A program made the translations under genes and the position numbers. The notes under the pieces were generated by a model that was given only the letters and a program-made list of their open reading frames with translations, did no database searches and was not told the origin of the DNA. A DNA stretch of 64,000 nucleotides from Hyperoplus lanceolatus (taxonomy: Eukaryota; Chordata; Actinopteri; Uranoscopiformes; Ammodytidae): NCBI GenBank assembly GCA_026929865.2, contig CM049402.1, forward strand, positions 15,233,501-15,297,500. The letters are read 5' to 3'. Below, one piece after another: positions 46,992 to 59,539 of this stretch (position 1 is the stretch's first letter; each line of letters begins with the position of its first letter).

Positions 46992-47321
46992 CTGGTTCTG
47001 AGTCCCCAGACCCCCAATAAAGCAAAACAATGCACATTTCAGAGTGGCCTTTTATTGTGGACAGTCTAAGGCACACCTGTGCATCATGATGTCAGATCAG
47101 CATCTTGATGTGGCACACCTGGGATGGATTATCTCAGCAAAGCAGAAGTGCTCACTATCACACATTTAGACAGATTTGTGAACAATGTTTGAGAGAAATG
47201 GTACAATTGTGTATCTGGAATGAATTTTAGATCTTTAAGTCCATCTCATGAAAAATGGGAGCAAAAACAAAAGTGTTGCGTTTATATTTTTGTTGAGTGT
47301 AGTATAATAGGATCTCTTTAA

Positions 47322-49320
47322 AGTATTAAATGTGTTTTAAAGATTTCTGCTCTCGGATAAACTAACATATCTAATGCCACCCTGCACTAGTTTTATTTTT
47401 TATTTTTTAAGTTTGAAAGAGAATCCGTTTACTGTATGTAACATTTTACTTGCACTCTATACTTACACTTCTTCAAATCTCTACAATTCCTGCGTTTAAC
47501 TGGAACAAAGACCATGTTGCCCCATTGCCTTTCTTGAGCTTACTGTAAAATGACGCTCAAGTGGGCTTCTTAAGAAAAAGGGATTATTACAGAAAACTGT
47601 TGCTGTTCCTCTTTGTGGAGAAGATTGCGCCTTTGAAGAAGAAAGGTGCATAGAAATAAATCACAGATGTTTTGGTGATTGACCTGGTGTCATGTGAGGT
47701 AATGGACATTTTTGGAGACTCACTGTTCTAAATATTAAAGTTCATATCAGACCAAAGATGAGATATTGTCTGGCTGTTGCCTGACAAATTAAACAGCTAT
47801 GAGGCAATCTTCCTGTTTCATCAACAATGTCTGAGTGTTAGTGTCGGGCAGTGCGGCCCCTCATCCCAGCTGTTTTTGTCCTCCCAACTTTCCAAGCTGT
47901 GTTATGCTAAACTATAGACTAAAGCAGAGGGGCTGACCTGCACCAGACATATCTTTTTCTGACAACCCACGCCTCATTAGAGGGAGTAAGGGATTTTCCT
48001 TTTTACCCTTTTACCTTTGGGAGTGCTACATGGAATTTGAAAGACCTTTATTTGACCTATCTATAATCTCGACAGCATTAGGTTATGAATGCAAGCGTTT
48101 GAAAGTTTCTTAATTCTACAGAGCGTTTGTCCCTCTACCCATGTTTATTTTTATAATGTTGATGTACAAACCTATGCTGGAGCAGAGCAACAGCCCTGTG
48201 TCACATTATGTTCTCGCGATATTAACTTTGAGCACTATCTTTATAGATGTTTTTTGTAAACATAGTTTTGAAATGTAACATAAAGTGTCACTCACTGAGT
48301 TACTTGTGTTTACTGTGTGTCACATAGCATGAGTTGATGATTATGCAACGTATCAACGCATATTTAACACAAAAAACTCCTGACCTGAATACCGTAGAAA
48401 CAATACAGCTGATGTTTGGGGAAGTGAGACGTGAAGGAGTGTGGGACTCAAGGACAGCAACATGTTTTATCATTAGATGTCTCAACATCAACTGTCCAGA
48501 GTGAGAGACACTTTCGAAAGCTGTAGGACACCAAGGCCAAACAAAAAATACCACTAAGAGGTGGTGAGAAAAAAGTATTTCCACATTCCATCTTATGCAC
48601 ATTTTGTATTTGTTTGTTCACTGCGTCATTGGAGCCACATGCTGCTTGCATGGATGTTTGATTGAAATATTTGACCAATGGGCAAGTTGTTTAAAGAGGT
48701 TAACTTCATGCCATTACAAATAAACTATGGATACATTGATGCAGCATACAACATTATAATGGACCTTCATAATTCACCTAAACGACCTCATTATGTGAAC
48801 ATGACCAACGGACCACACCAATAGAAACTATACAGATCTGCAACAATACCACATGGTCTATGTAAGTTTTAAATGGTTTGCCAAGAAGACAGGGAACCTC
48901 GCTGTGAGTGGCACATTTCACTCATGTGATGTTAGCTCACGAGCTCCTCCCTGTGGTCGGATTGTGTCAGTAAAGTTGTGCTCTGCAGCTGCTAGAGCAG
49001 GAAGGTCAGGAAGGCTTTGCTACTAAGCTGGGTGTCCGAAGTGATAGGCAAGTCAACTGTATGCATGAAGTTGACGAGAAAAAAAAACATATGTTCCACT
49101 GTCTCATTGCAGCTTACTCTGTGTATTTAGCCCTCAGCGCTGTCTAACAGATAAAGCAGGGCACCAAAAGAAAGGTAGCCATGTCCTAGCTACTACGCCC
49201 CAGAATCACGTCAGGATGCCCCAACTACCAAGGTGCTGATAAATAACATTTTTTTTTTATCGTTGTCAAAACATCGCTATATTACTGCGACAAATTCGAG
49301 GCTATAGTTTATTGCTGGGT
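47322..49320. other. Intergenic, nothing recognised
   Basis: No ORF here looks like a known protein. Overlapping ORFs at 48300-48678 on the minus strand are unassigned. Confidence 0.4.
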
Positions 49321-49322
49321 AA

Positions 49323-49400
49323 TACTTTACAATAAGGTACACAAAAAAAGAGTAGTTACCCTTTTTAAACGTAAATTACCTTTTAAAGCTTAAAGGTGAA
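49323..49400. repeat. Terminal fragment of the palindromic MITE family
   Basis: The sequence actttacaataaggtacaca followed by agagtagttacccttttt matches the left terminus of the element at 23663-23959. Only one end is clear; the rest runs into a pyrimidine-rich simple repeat. Confidence 0.75.
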
Positions 49401-49469
49401 TTGTGCATTTAGCAGTCTATTTACCTTCTTCAAAAGGAAATTCTTCTTTCCAAAAGGATTTTTCTTCTT

Positions 49470-49550
49470 AAACTTTTTCTTCTTTCTTCTTCTTTTTTCT
49501 TCTTCTTATTCTTCTTCTTCTTCTTCTTCTTGTTGTTGTTGTTGTTGTTT
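49470..49550 (+). repeat. (TTC)n then (GTT)n simple repeat
   Basis: An imperfect ttc run passes into about seven gtt units. Confidence 0.9.
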
Positions 49551-49559
49551 ATTGTGGCT

Positions 49560-52500
49560 TATCTTCAAGAATCTATAGCGTTTGCAATGTTAGCCACATT
49601 TCATATAAGTTTCCAAGATGACATTGTGGAGACCTAGAAACTTATTGTTCTCTTGAAATAGTTAGCCTAATATTGATACATGATGCCTTAATTAGCATAC
49701 TAATTAATAGGCAATAGGACAAGTTCACTTTAAACGGAGATCTCATGCCATCCACCAGGAGTTATAAGAGACCCAGAAAACGTAGCCTATAGCTATTAAT
49801 TGGCTGCAGTAATGTGAGAGGGCATTTAATTTAGGTAGGCTATTAACATTTTGGAAAATAAGTCAATAGTTTACCAGGACCCCTCCCCGCGCCTGTAAGA
49901 CAACACCACGTGTAATATTGTCACCCTTTCGAGAAATTGATTTGTAGCCTATTGACTAATGGCCTTTTCATTGAAAGCCTATTGAAGCAAAACGCATTAA
50001 GTGTTGACGTAGAGTGACTGGAAACACGGCACGTGACACACAGACCGGTCAATGGAGGTAAAAACATTAAATCTATTTTTAATTTCCGGATGGTGATATT
50101 TTATCAGTATCTTAACATAGGCCTAATTAGCTACATTTAGCCTAGCTGTTGTCAAATTCGTTGCGACGACGATTATCAAATTGTGTGACAAATAGGCCTA
50201 ACAACCAAGCCGCCAACTCGAAAGCCGAAAGCATTTATTAAAAATAAATAAAAATAATAATAGGCCTAATGTGTTTGGCATACGTTGTTTTCTGAAAAGC
50301 ATGAAACCCCTTAATTAAAATTATTCTGTTTTGAATAACGTAAAATTGCGTAGTTATAGCCTATTAAAATGTATCAAAGGAATTAAATGTTAACTCCATC
50401 TGGCAGGCAATAGCCTATTTATTAAACAATTCGACCAGTCGCAGCCGTTTGGTAAAAAGAAAAGCATAGTTGTAGTAAACAAAAGTGACAGATAAACTTT
50501 TCACTTAAGTTGTGAGTCCCAGGTAAATAAGGCTGCTGATAAATTGCCTTTATCCGCTGGGCATCTTTAGATTTGTGATTGTCGGGTGTCCAGAAGGTTT
50601 ACTTAAATTAGTTGCAGAGCTTTTTTTCTTCTTCTTCTCTCCCCTTAATCGACCGTCCTGCGCAGCACACACCACCGCTGAATAACAACACTTGAAGTCC
50701 TCGGGCAGTGAGGATGTCGGTGTTCAAGGACACTGGATAGCGAGAGCAATCAATGATCATATTTGAGGGATGGGAACAAGTTTTCGCTTCTATTATTCGT
50801 AGCATGCTATAGTACAAATAGAAAAAATATATTTATTCTGGCTGGAGAGGACGTTTCAGACTTGAAATCCATTCAGCTCCTTGTTAGATTGGTTAAAGTC
50901 GATCTGTCCTATAGCACTGCCTTGAGAATACTTTTGACAAGCTCTCCATCAGCTTAAAGTCTTTGCCTGCAGCAAGAAAGCTCATCATTTTACTAACCTC
51001 ATATGCCAGTCGAATCTTCTTTGCAAATTTGGAAAGCAATTGGCTGATGCATTACGATATTTGAAATGCTAAAAATGCACATGAAAAAACAAAAAGACAA
51101 TACAAAGTAACTGCAACTTATTGTAAAAGGTGTTAAACCTATTCTGGACTGATCTTCATCTTGTCAACCATGTCAGCTCAACAGACAAGTAAATATAAAC
51201 CATTAGGCTACATTCTCAGGAAACAAAAAGCATCTGCAAATATAGAAGTAGGCCTATTTGTTTTTGAATTAAGACATAATATCCTATTAGTGAATTTCAG
51301 AAAAATACACAGTGTAGGCCTATTGATTGTGAGATTCACCCACACACCTCGGCCTAAAGTGATGTATTTGTTGAGCCTTGATACGTTTCTATTTTTCTTA
51401 TGTATTTTTTTTTCTTCTTCTCTTGTCTGGCAAATTATATGGCATCAGGCAGAGACGAGGGATTTCAAGGACGCGTGGACGTCAATTTAATCGAGGAGGC
51501 TGAGAGTGGAGTGGAAGAGTGACACACGGAGGAGAGAAGTTCATTATTCGGCTGAAAAGGAAACCAATGGCTTTCACCGTCGCCATGGTAACTGGCCTTT
51601 TCTTTCCCCCGTCAGACCTATGATAAGGTACTTCACAGCATTAAGCACAATTAGTGCAAGGTAACAGGGGAAATATTGCTTTCCAAATGGTAATAGATGT
51701 TAGATATTGATTGGCCTCACTATCCATTTAGAAAGTGTGCCCCAACTGTTTTAACTGCCTTGCTCTCTGCAACCTCATGTCCAAATTGGATTGAGGCAAC
51801 GCTGGATATAGCCTAGGCCTTTGTTGCACTGACGGGCTTCAGCTGATGTCATGTCTACTTTTACCTGAATATATATAAATATATTTGAAAAAAAAAGCTC
51901 TTTTCACTTGTGGGCAAGAAAATTAAGACAGATTCAACACTGAAATGTTGAGATCATGTTAGAAAATGGCAATAACCACTCCCCCCCTAGAAGATGTAGA
52001 TGTTAGAGGAGAAAATCTGAATGGCTCCGTGTTTTTCCAGCGCCTTTGAGTCAGAATGCCTCAGAACATAAATACTAAACACCCGCTGTTTCCCATCATT
52101 AGCATGTCTGTTATCAAGTGACCCCGCTAGTACCCTCGCACAATGGCAGGCTGGCCTTGGCAGCGGTAAGGTCAGCGCCAAGCACAAGTCCAGGCCGTGG
52201 GGGGGGGGGGGGGGTGCGGGTGGTGGTCGGTTTGGTGGCGGCCTGCTATAGTTGGTGAGAGGAATGGAGGGGATTATCATAGTGGTAAAGTGTGTGTGTG
52301 TGTGTGCGTGTGTGAGGAGGGTTAGGGTGGTGGTTGTGGTTGGGGGGGGGGGGGGGCAAATTGTTTTAACCCCTATTACAGCAACTGCATGGCGCTTCTC
52401 TTATCTAGGCCGCTGCAGCCACTCATTAATATTCCGTACATATGGCAGTGCTTTCTGTATCATTGTCTATTAATGGGAGGGATAATCGCTCATTCAATTA

Positions 52501-53130
52501 TCAGGCAGTCAGCAAAAGACCAACCGTGCCTGCGCAGCCCCCTGGTTCACACAGTGGCACAGCCCAAAACAGAGGTGTGCCAGCGAGAAGGTGAGAGCGA
52601 TAGCAGGGGGATTACAACATATTAGCTCTACTTTAATAAATCAGCCAACGGGAAATAATATGACGCAAGCGGGGATCAGTTGGCGAACCGAAAGAACATG
52701 CCTGAACTTTGTAGCAACAAAAGCCCACGAGGGCAGTATCTTAAGCCTTTTTTTCTCCCCACCGGTTCAACTTAAAAGTCACACATGGCTATCTCACGCG
52801 TCAGTGTCACGGCCATGACAGTTCCAGGGGATGCTTTTTAACACCCAAGCCACTCTTTTGTGGCCATGATGACCTGTGGTCAGAGAAAGGGAAGGCCTTG
52901 ATAGACTTTGACTGCTGCTCTGAATAAAGCTTGACCCTGATGTCTGCAGGGCCAAGAGATCTGTGAAGTGATCAAATGTAGCGTTCATCCCTGTTGATCT
53001 GTGCTATGTGGGCCGGGTGACCTTACGCTGGCTGTCTCCCTGTGTGCCGAGACCGCGGCCTGGATATGAGGGGGTTACTGATACTAGTATGACCTCTGGC
53101 TGTCTTGACCTGAAGGGGCCTTGTTGAGTT
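49560..53130. other. Non-coding region, possibly with conserved non-coding elements
   Basis: No gene was recognised. The stretch near 52370-52530 is of high complexity and rich in homeodomain-type ATTA/TAAT cores (cactcattaatattccgtac, gtctattaatgggagggata). This is the look of a developmental enhancer but is not proven. G-runs occur at 52199-52214 and 52341-52356. Confidence 0.35.
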
Positions 53131-53133
53131 AAA

Positions 53134-53276
<143 letters not shown>

Positions 53277-53377
53277 GAAGGAAAGAGGGAGAGTTGGATT
53301 GCTGTTTGGTTATCCAGTGCTCTGAGTTTCTTCAGGAGGTTGGGCCGAGAGATTGGGAGTGCAAAACTGTTGCGAGC

Positions 53378-53417
53378 GGGGGGGGGGGGGGGGGGGGGAG
53401 GGGGGGGGAGGGGGGTT
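53378..53417 (+). repeat. Poly-G tract
   Basis: Some 37 of 40 bases are G, broken only by single a bases. It is capable of forming a G-quadruplex. A further G-rich stretch lies at 53739-53795. Confidence 0.9.
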
Positions 53418-53799
53418 GGTTAAGGGAGTGTGAAAAAGGATAGGAGGTGAAATGTTAACAAAATCTTATAAAAATCCGCAGTTTGATACATTTCTGCGTT
53501 CTGAATGAACCGAAGGCGGCCGTGGCTGTGGAGGGGCCTTTGTTGGAGGTCCCATTTTCTCCGGGAGAGCAGCGCGCTCACAGGGTCAGCAAAGTTACGA
53601 AAGTAATTAAAGCTCGGTGATTCACTGCCTGCTGCAGAGAAAAGAAAGCAAGCTGTCATTCTGATTTAGAAAAATAAATTACAATTTTAATAATGGGGGA
53701 GGATGGGGAGGTGCGAGAACGTCTAGAGCCTTGGTGGGTTGAGGTGGTGGGGGGGGAGGGGCACGTTGGGCGGGAGGAGGGGTCGAGGGGGGTTGCTGG

Positions 53800-55255
53800 C
53801 TGCCTACTTATCAATAGTTGCAATTTTTTTTGAAACCACATCGGTAGTACATTGCGAGAGCACAAGTGCCCTTAAAAAAAGAAAACCCTGGAACATTAAC
53901 ATACTGATTTCATGCGCATGGCAAAGGGCCTGAGCCAATATCAGAGAGGACTCAGCACTCCTATTGTCTGCTGGGACTCTGGTCCCCTCTGATATGAAAA
54001 TTCAATTATTTTATAACTAGATCTGGCGCTGCGTTTTGACAGTCGACAGTAGCGCCTTGCCAGCTGCATCAGTGTGGGGGACCAGAGGCTCCTGATAGCG
54101 AGAGGGAGGCCTTTCAGACATTGACATGTTTTTGGGGGACAAGATTGCCTAAATGTGTTGCATTTAAGGGCTGAAAGTTAATCTAATGCACCACCATTAT
54201 CTCACTCAGGTAATTCCAATACCGTCCTCAATCTATGTTTACGCTCACGCACGCACACGCACGCCCGCCCGCATACTCGCACATCCATTCATTCTCCAGC
54301 ACTTTGAATCTGATTCCCAGGCTTTCTGCATCCAAACAGGTAATGTGTTTATTTATTTTTCGGCAGTGCGTACTCTCAGGAAGCTGGGAACTATGTGAAA
54401 AATAAGTTATTTTCTATGAGACATCAGCAGTTTCTAAGGCCGTAATTCTGTGCAAAGACACATGAGAAAAACATCCCAATGTGAAATGGTACACTGTGAA
54501 GAAAATCTTCTTTTTCAAAAGAGGGAACAGTTTTCCAAGTACTTTTATATACTTTTGCCACGCTGGGTACAAATAGTATATTTTCATAATATAATAGTTT
54601 TATATTGAGTTACATAGCCTACACTTAAAATACGTGAAAAACTAATGTGAAATATGGACACATTTTCCCCCAAATTCTCACTAATATCTTTGTCTAAATA
54701 AAATAAAATAAACTCTTCTGTAAATTTACTGGTTGTTTTTTTCTTCTTCTCCATGTTAATGTTTCATTAGCAGAGATAGCCAAAGTTTGGAGGTGCCATC
54801 CACACATACACATGAGCCGGCCTATTTTTTCCGAGTTTGTGGGACAAATCCTCTCATTACCTCTGCGGCTCATTGTGAGCATTCTGAGGGGGGTCTGCTC
54901 AGATTAGGGAACAGGAAGCAGCCCCCTGGCATGGCCCTCTCTACTCAGACCCCACTGTGTTGGGCTTATTAACCCAGCCTGGGAGAAGACGTACCTGCCT
55001 CCCCTCTTTAGGCCGCTGTGGAGTACACGCTCAGCCCGCAGAAGAATGGAACATTAATTAGTATTCTCCGCAGGGGGAACTTCCATTAGCACTTAATTTG
55101 CAGTAAGAGTACCATTCAGTCGGGAGGCCAGTTAGTCTCTAACACAATATGTTATGTGTCTTTTCCCTGTATGTCATGGTTAAATTCTGATGAAAGACCT
55201 AGTTGTTTGTGCATGTGTGTTGAGCACATGGGCCGTTTCCCTATATACACACATA
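53800..55255. other. Non-coding region, possibly with conserved non-coding elements
   Basis: No gene was recognised. Stretches around 53930-54130 and 54780-55140 are complex, low in repeats and contain aattaattagtattctccgc-like homeodomain cores. They may be regulatory elements of a neighbouring gene. Confidence 0.3.
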
Positions 55256-55271
55256 TATATATATATATGTA

Positions 55272-55983
<712 letters not shown>

Positions 55984-57711
55984 TATATGTGTATATATAT
56001 ATATATATACCATCTTTTTGAGGTCACAGACAAATTGTATAAGACCAGTGAAATGTTAGGGATGCTCTAATGCTCTACATATATATGTGCTGTTGTTGTT
56101 GGGACCCCAACCATCAGTCTAATCTTTATCAATGAAATACTTTTGGTTAACAAAATTAATACATGTTTTATATACATGACACATGGAAATGTCAGCAAAA
56201 TAGGGCGAATCGATTGTATCAGTTGTCAGAAAACGTATCAAGAACACACACACACACGCGCACACACACACACACACACACCTCTATAAGATTTCCCCTC
56301 GCTACTGTTGACCTCGATAAACGGGGCAATCGCTGTATTCTAACCCTACCTCACGGCCTCGGCCCGTGGTGGTAAAGTGTGGGGTGATTAGGGGATTGAG
56401 GTCAACTCTTCCCATTGGTCTGAGGGAAGTCCCTTTGATCTGCTGAGTAGGCATTCTTCTCTCTTCTTTTCTCTGTGTACTCTGTCCAGCGCCGTCACCA
56501 CCGAGTAGGAACTAGGGAGGCTGTTAACCCACATAGGTCCACTCCTTCATGCTTTGCTGCTCCTGTACTGCTGTCCCCTCCTGTACTTACCCTATCTCCT
56601 TTACCCCAATAACTGCTTTTGGAAGCTCAGGCGGTGGTACCTTTTCACTTCCCTGAAATCTGAGAGGCGGAGAGGCTGTCATTTGCCAATTTGGCCTGAA
56701 TGGGACGGACGGCGGATTGAATGTCGTTTTCCCACCAGGCTGCGCCATCTAGACCAGCAGGGGAGGGAGGGGCAAAGCAGCGAGTGGGGTGTAATGCTAG
56801 AGTAAAATTAGTGCTTTGATGGCAGCTAATAGTGTGTGATGGGTGGTGCTGACGTGGATTTCCAGTAAAGACGCCACAGGTTCCACCTCTCTCTCTCTCT
56901 CCCTCTCTCTCTCTACCTCTCTCTACCTATCGGGTAATGTAGGGCCTTGCCTTCATTCTCAGAGCTGTCATTTCGGCCTGATCAATGTAATTACATGTCT
57001 CCAACTCCAACTCTAGCCTGCCCGTGTCAAAGGGTCAGACCAATTTTGTTTTTCCATGCACCGCCTTCTCATACACACAAACACACACACTCGCATATAG
57101 GCCGATACACAAACACAAGTCAGCCTTCGAGGAAAGTAAAGACGCTGCAGAACAACACTCCCAGATATTGTCAATGAAGACACTGTAGAAAGTATTAGTG
57201 CTGAGATGATAACTCAGCTCAAAACACAAACTTAACATTGTTTAATCATCTTGATACCTTATAATTACTTCACTAATTTTATGATGCTTGTTTTGTGATC
57301 GGAGACACAGGTGTACGACAGTGGTGAAATGCAAAGGATATTCAAATGCTCCAAATTAATATACATTTGAATTACATGACATCAAACAAGGGGGAATGTC
57401 AGCATAATAGGCCTAATCGGTAAATCAGTTGGAAAAAACAAAATAAGGAATCGTTCTAATAATTCAATTAATAATTTGAGTATTTTGCCATTGAAAAAAA
57501 ACAGTTGAATTTGAGGTAACTAAGTGCACTTTTGGATACAAGTTCACAGCATATTCATTCTATTGTGCTTGGATGGGAAGGTTCCCAGGTATTGCAGCTG
57601 TTTCCTCCAGTATTTCTTTTAACCCACATGAATCACTCAGGCCCTCACTCCCACTGAGAGACACGCGGATGAAACGCAACACTATATACACCCGCCCCGG
57701 GGGCTACTAGG

Positions 57712-57749
<38 letters not shown>

Positions 57750-58985
57750 ACATTACATGTTTTGATAGCTTATGAGGCACGAGCAGCCCTGTGCCGCCCT
57801 GACATATGGAAGCTTAAAGGCTTCTTAAATATCCATATCAATCTGGACGCTTGTCAGCCTGACAATGACGGAAACAGGACACCATTAGCAGTATCATCCT
57901 CATCTGTGCAACATTAGAGAAATAGATGGCTCGCTGGAAGACATTCCTCTGGACGTTAGCCAAGCCAATGCACGGAGAGGCAGTTTTGACTTTATGATCG
58001 CTTTTAATATTCTGTTGTTTTGACCTGTAGAAATGTTGGTCTTGAAACACGTTAGCTTTATTTAAGTGTCATGTTCCTCATTTTGTTTTGGTTCAAGAGT
58101 CAGAAATATAATATCCTGTTTTAAACTGGATCTGATTGCTCTGATTCCATTGTCCTGCCCTTTTTTTTGGTAATGCGTATATGCTTGTGACCGTGGCGAG
58201 GCGATTGTCCTTGCAGTGCTCCGCAGAGTGCATTGTACTCTCTCTCTCGGGATGGGAGATGTTTTGTTTTTGGAGCTCATTCACACAAGCTCTCCCTCTC
58301 TCTCTCGCTCTCTTTTTTTTAACACAATAGCCCTCTCTCCTCTCACCCAGCGTGGCAACCCCTTTTTAAAACGGGGAAGCTCCAGGTCAGTTTCCCTTGC
58401 CAAGTTTTGCAGCCTGCCATGTTGTCTATTCTGCTCAGCTATTTAAAAAATGTTGAATATCAACAATGGCTTTCACTGGTGCATTGTCAACTTTTGTATG
58501 AAGCAATCTTGGCTGAATGAGATGGGTCCCAGAGCAGGGAGTGCTCGGCTGCAGTGTGCACCAACACGTCAGTAGTGACTGCTGCCCGGCTCTCTTTCTA
58601 TTTCTCTGCTGCATTGGGAGCTGCCACGGTGGTGCTGGGGCTGCCGTCTGAATGGCCTTGGTTGGAGTCTGGGCTGAGGCTCTATACGGGTTGTGGATGT
58701 CACTGTTATCTTGCGGTCCACGGTGGTGCTCCTGGGCCTGCTTCGCTGACAGCCTGCTGTTGAAGGTGTGTCTAAACAGGAGGGAATAGGAAGCAGCAGC
58801 CTAGGGACCAGTCAGCGATGGGTGAGTCTCCTCAATTTCTCTGGCCAGAGTGGGAGGAGGTTAGCAGTACAGAGAGGACAGAAAGAGGGAGGGGGCTTTC
58901 AGGGAGATGGCGCCGGGAGGTTTGTGTCCTATGAGTTCAGTTTACTACTGTTTCTGATTCACGCATGTGTTTGTTAAGACGTCTG
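55984..58985. other. Non-coding region with small microsatellites
   Basis: No gene was recognised. Contains (AC)n at 56243-56281 and 57713-57749, and (CT)n near 56888-56930. The stretch around 57780-58050 is complex and might be a conserved non-coding element. Confidence 0.35.
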
Positions 58986-58987
58986 AT

Positions 58988-59537
58988 TTAAAGGTGGAGT
59001 CAGCAATTCTGGAGAACGCTTGTTAAAATCCCTTTTTGTCAAAATCAGTAAATATCTCCTTGGGATCCCCTACCTATAGCCTATGTAGGCTACTGTGTGT
59101 GTGTGTGCGCGCGCTGAAATAAAATCTGGTGGTAATACACAGTCAGGCTCTGTAAATGGGTATGTAGACAAATTGTATGTAAACTAAGGTGCCCACCTCA
59201 GCTAACAACATGCCTGTTTACAGAGCCTATGCTGTGCATTTATACTGTATTTAATTTGAGCGTGCATACACGCCCAGTACGGACAGGTATTGGATCGTGA
59301 GAAGATATTTAAAAACATTTAAAGATAAGACATTTAAAGATTTTTTTGCATTTCCAAGGCTTTTCCTTGACAGTGCAGAGAGACAGGGGGTACAGAGGGT
59401 AATGACATGCTGAAAACAAACACGGGTCGGACTCGAACCAGGTCGCTGCGGGGAGGACTGAAAAATACCTTTTTTGAATTTGACAAAAAGTTATTTTGAC
59501 AACAAGCATTCTCCAGAATCACTGACTCCCCTTTTAA
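58988..59537. mobile_element. TTAA-flanked MITE (AGGTGGAGTCAGC family), second copy, split by a SINE
   Basis: The left end ttaaaggtggagtcagcaat and the right end ccagaatcactgactcccct plus ttaa are inverted copies. Inner motifs (ctttttgtcaaaatcag and its mirror gacaaaaagttattttgac) match the copy at 20475-21182. A SINE occupies 59336-59478. Confidence 0.78.
59336..59478 (-). mobile_element. tRNA-headed SINE (older copy)
   Basis: The minus strand carries a B-box-like segment (ggttcgagtccgacccgtg), then the body and an A/T tail. It is related to the SINE at 61680-61866 by the shared segment cagtgcagagagacag (plus strand), but more diverged. Confidence 0.65.
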
Positions 59538-59539
59538 CC

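Larger units (their letters stand above)
46138..47299. mobile_element. Tc1-like transposon with ~290-bp inverted repeats
   Basis: Starts cactcaacaaaaatataaac and ends with its inverse, flanked by TA at 46136-46137 and 47300-47301. The inverted repeats run for about 290 bases with few mismatches. The inside holds remnants of a Tc1 transposase interrupted by a SINE, so this copy is non-autonomous. Confidence 0.92.
45101..47321. mobile_element. TTAA-flanked MITE (AGAGGACCTAT family) carrying a nested Tc1-like element
   Basis: The left end ttaaagaggacctatgatac and the right end (ataggatctctttaa) are inverted copies bounded by TTAA. About 1.05 kb of its own sequence is present. The rest is the Tc1-like element at 46138-47299, which entered a TA just inside the right terminal repeat. 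It starts 13 bases after the receptor stop codon, so it probably lies within the p2ry4 3' UTR. Confidence 0.82.

Noticed and set aside
48300..48678. Two overlapping minus-strand ORFs of 100 and 76 codons
   Set aside because: No family similarity, no splice context and no repeat structure could be identified.
58554..58977. Two adjacent 69-codon ORFs
   Set aside because: No domain, signal or homology is visible; length is within chance expectation for a locally GC-richer stretch.
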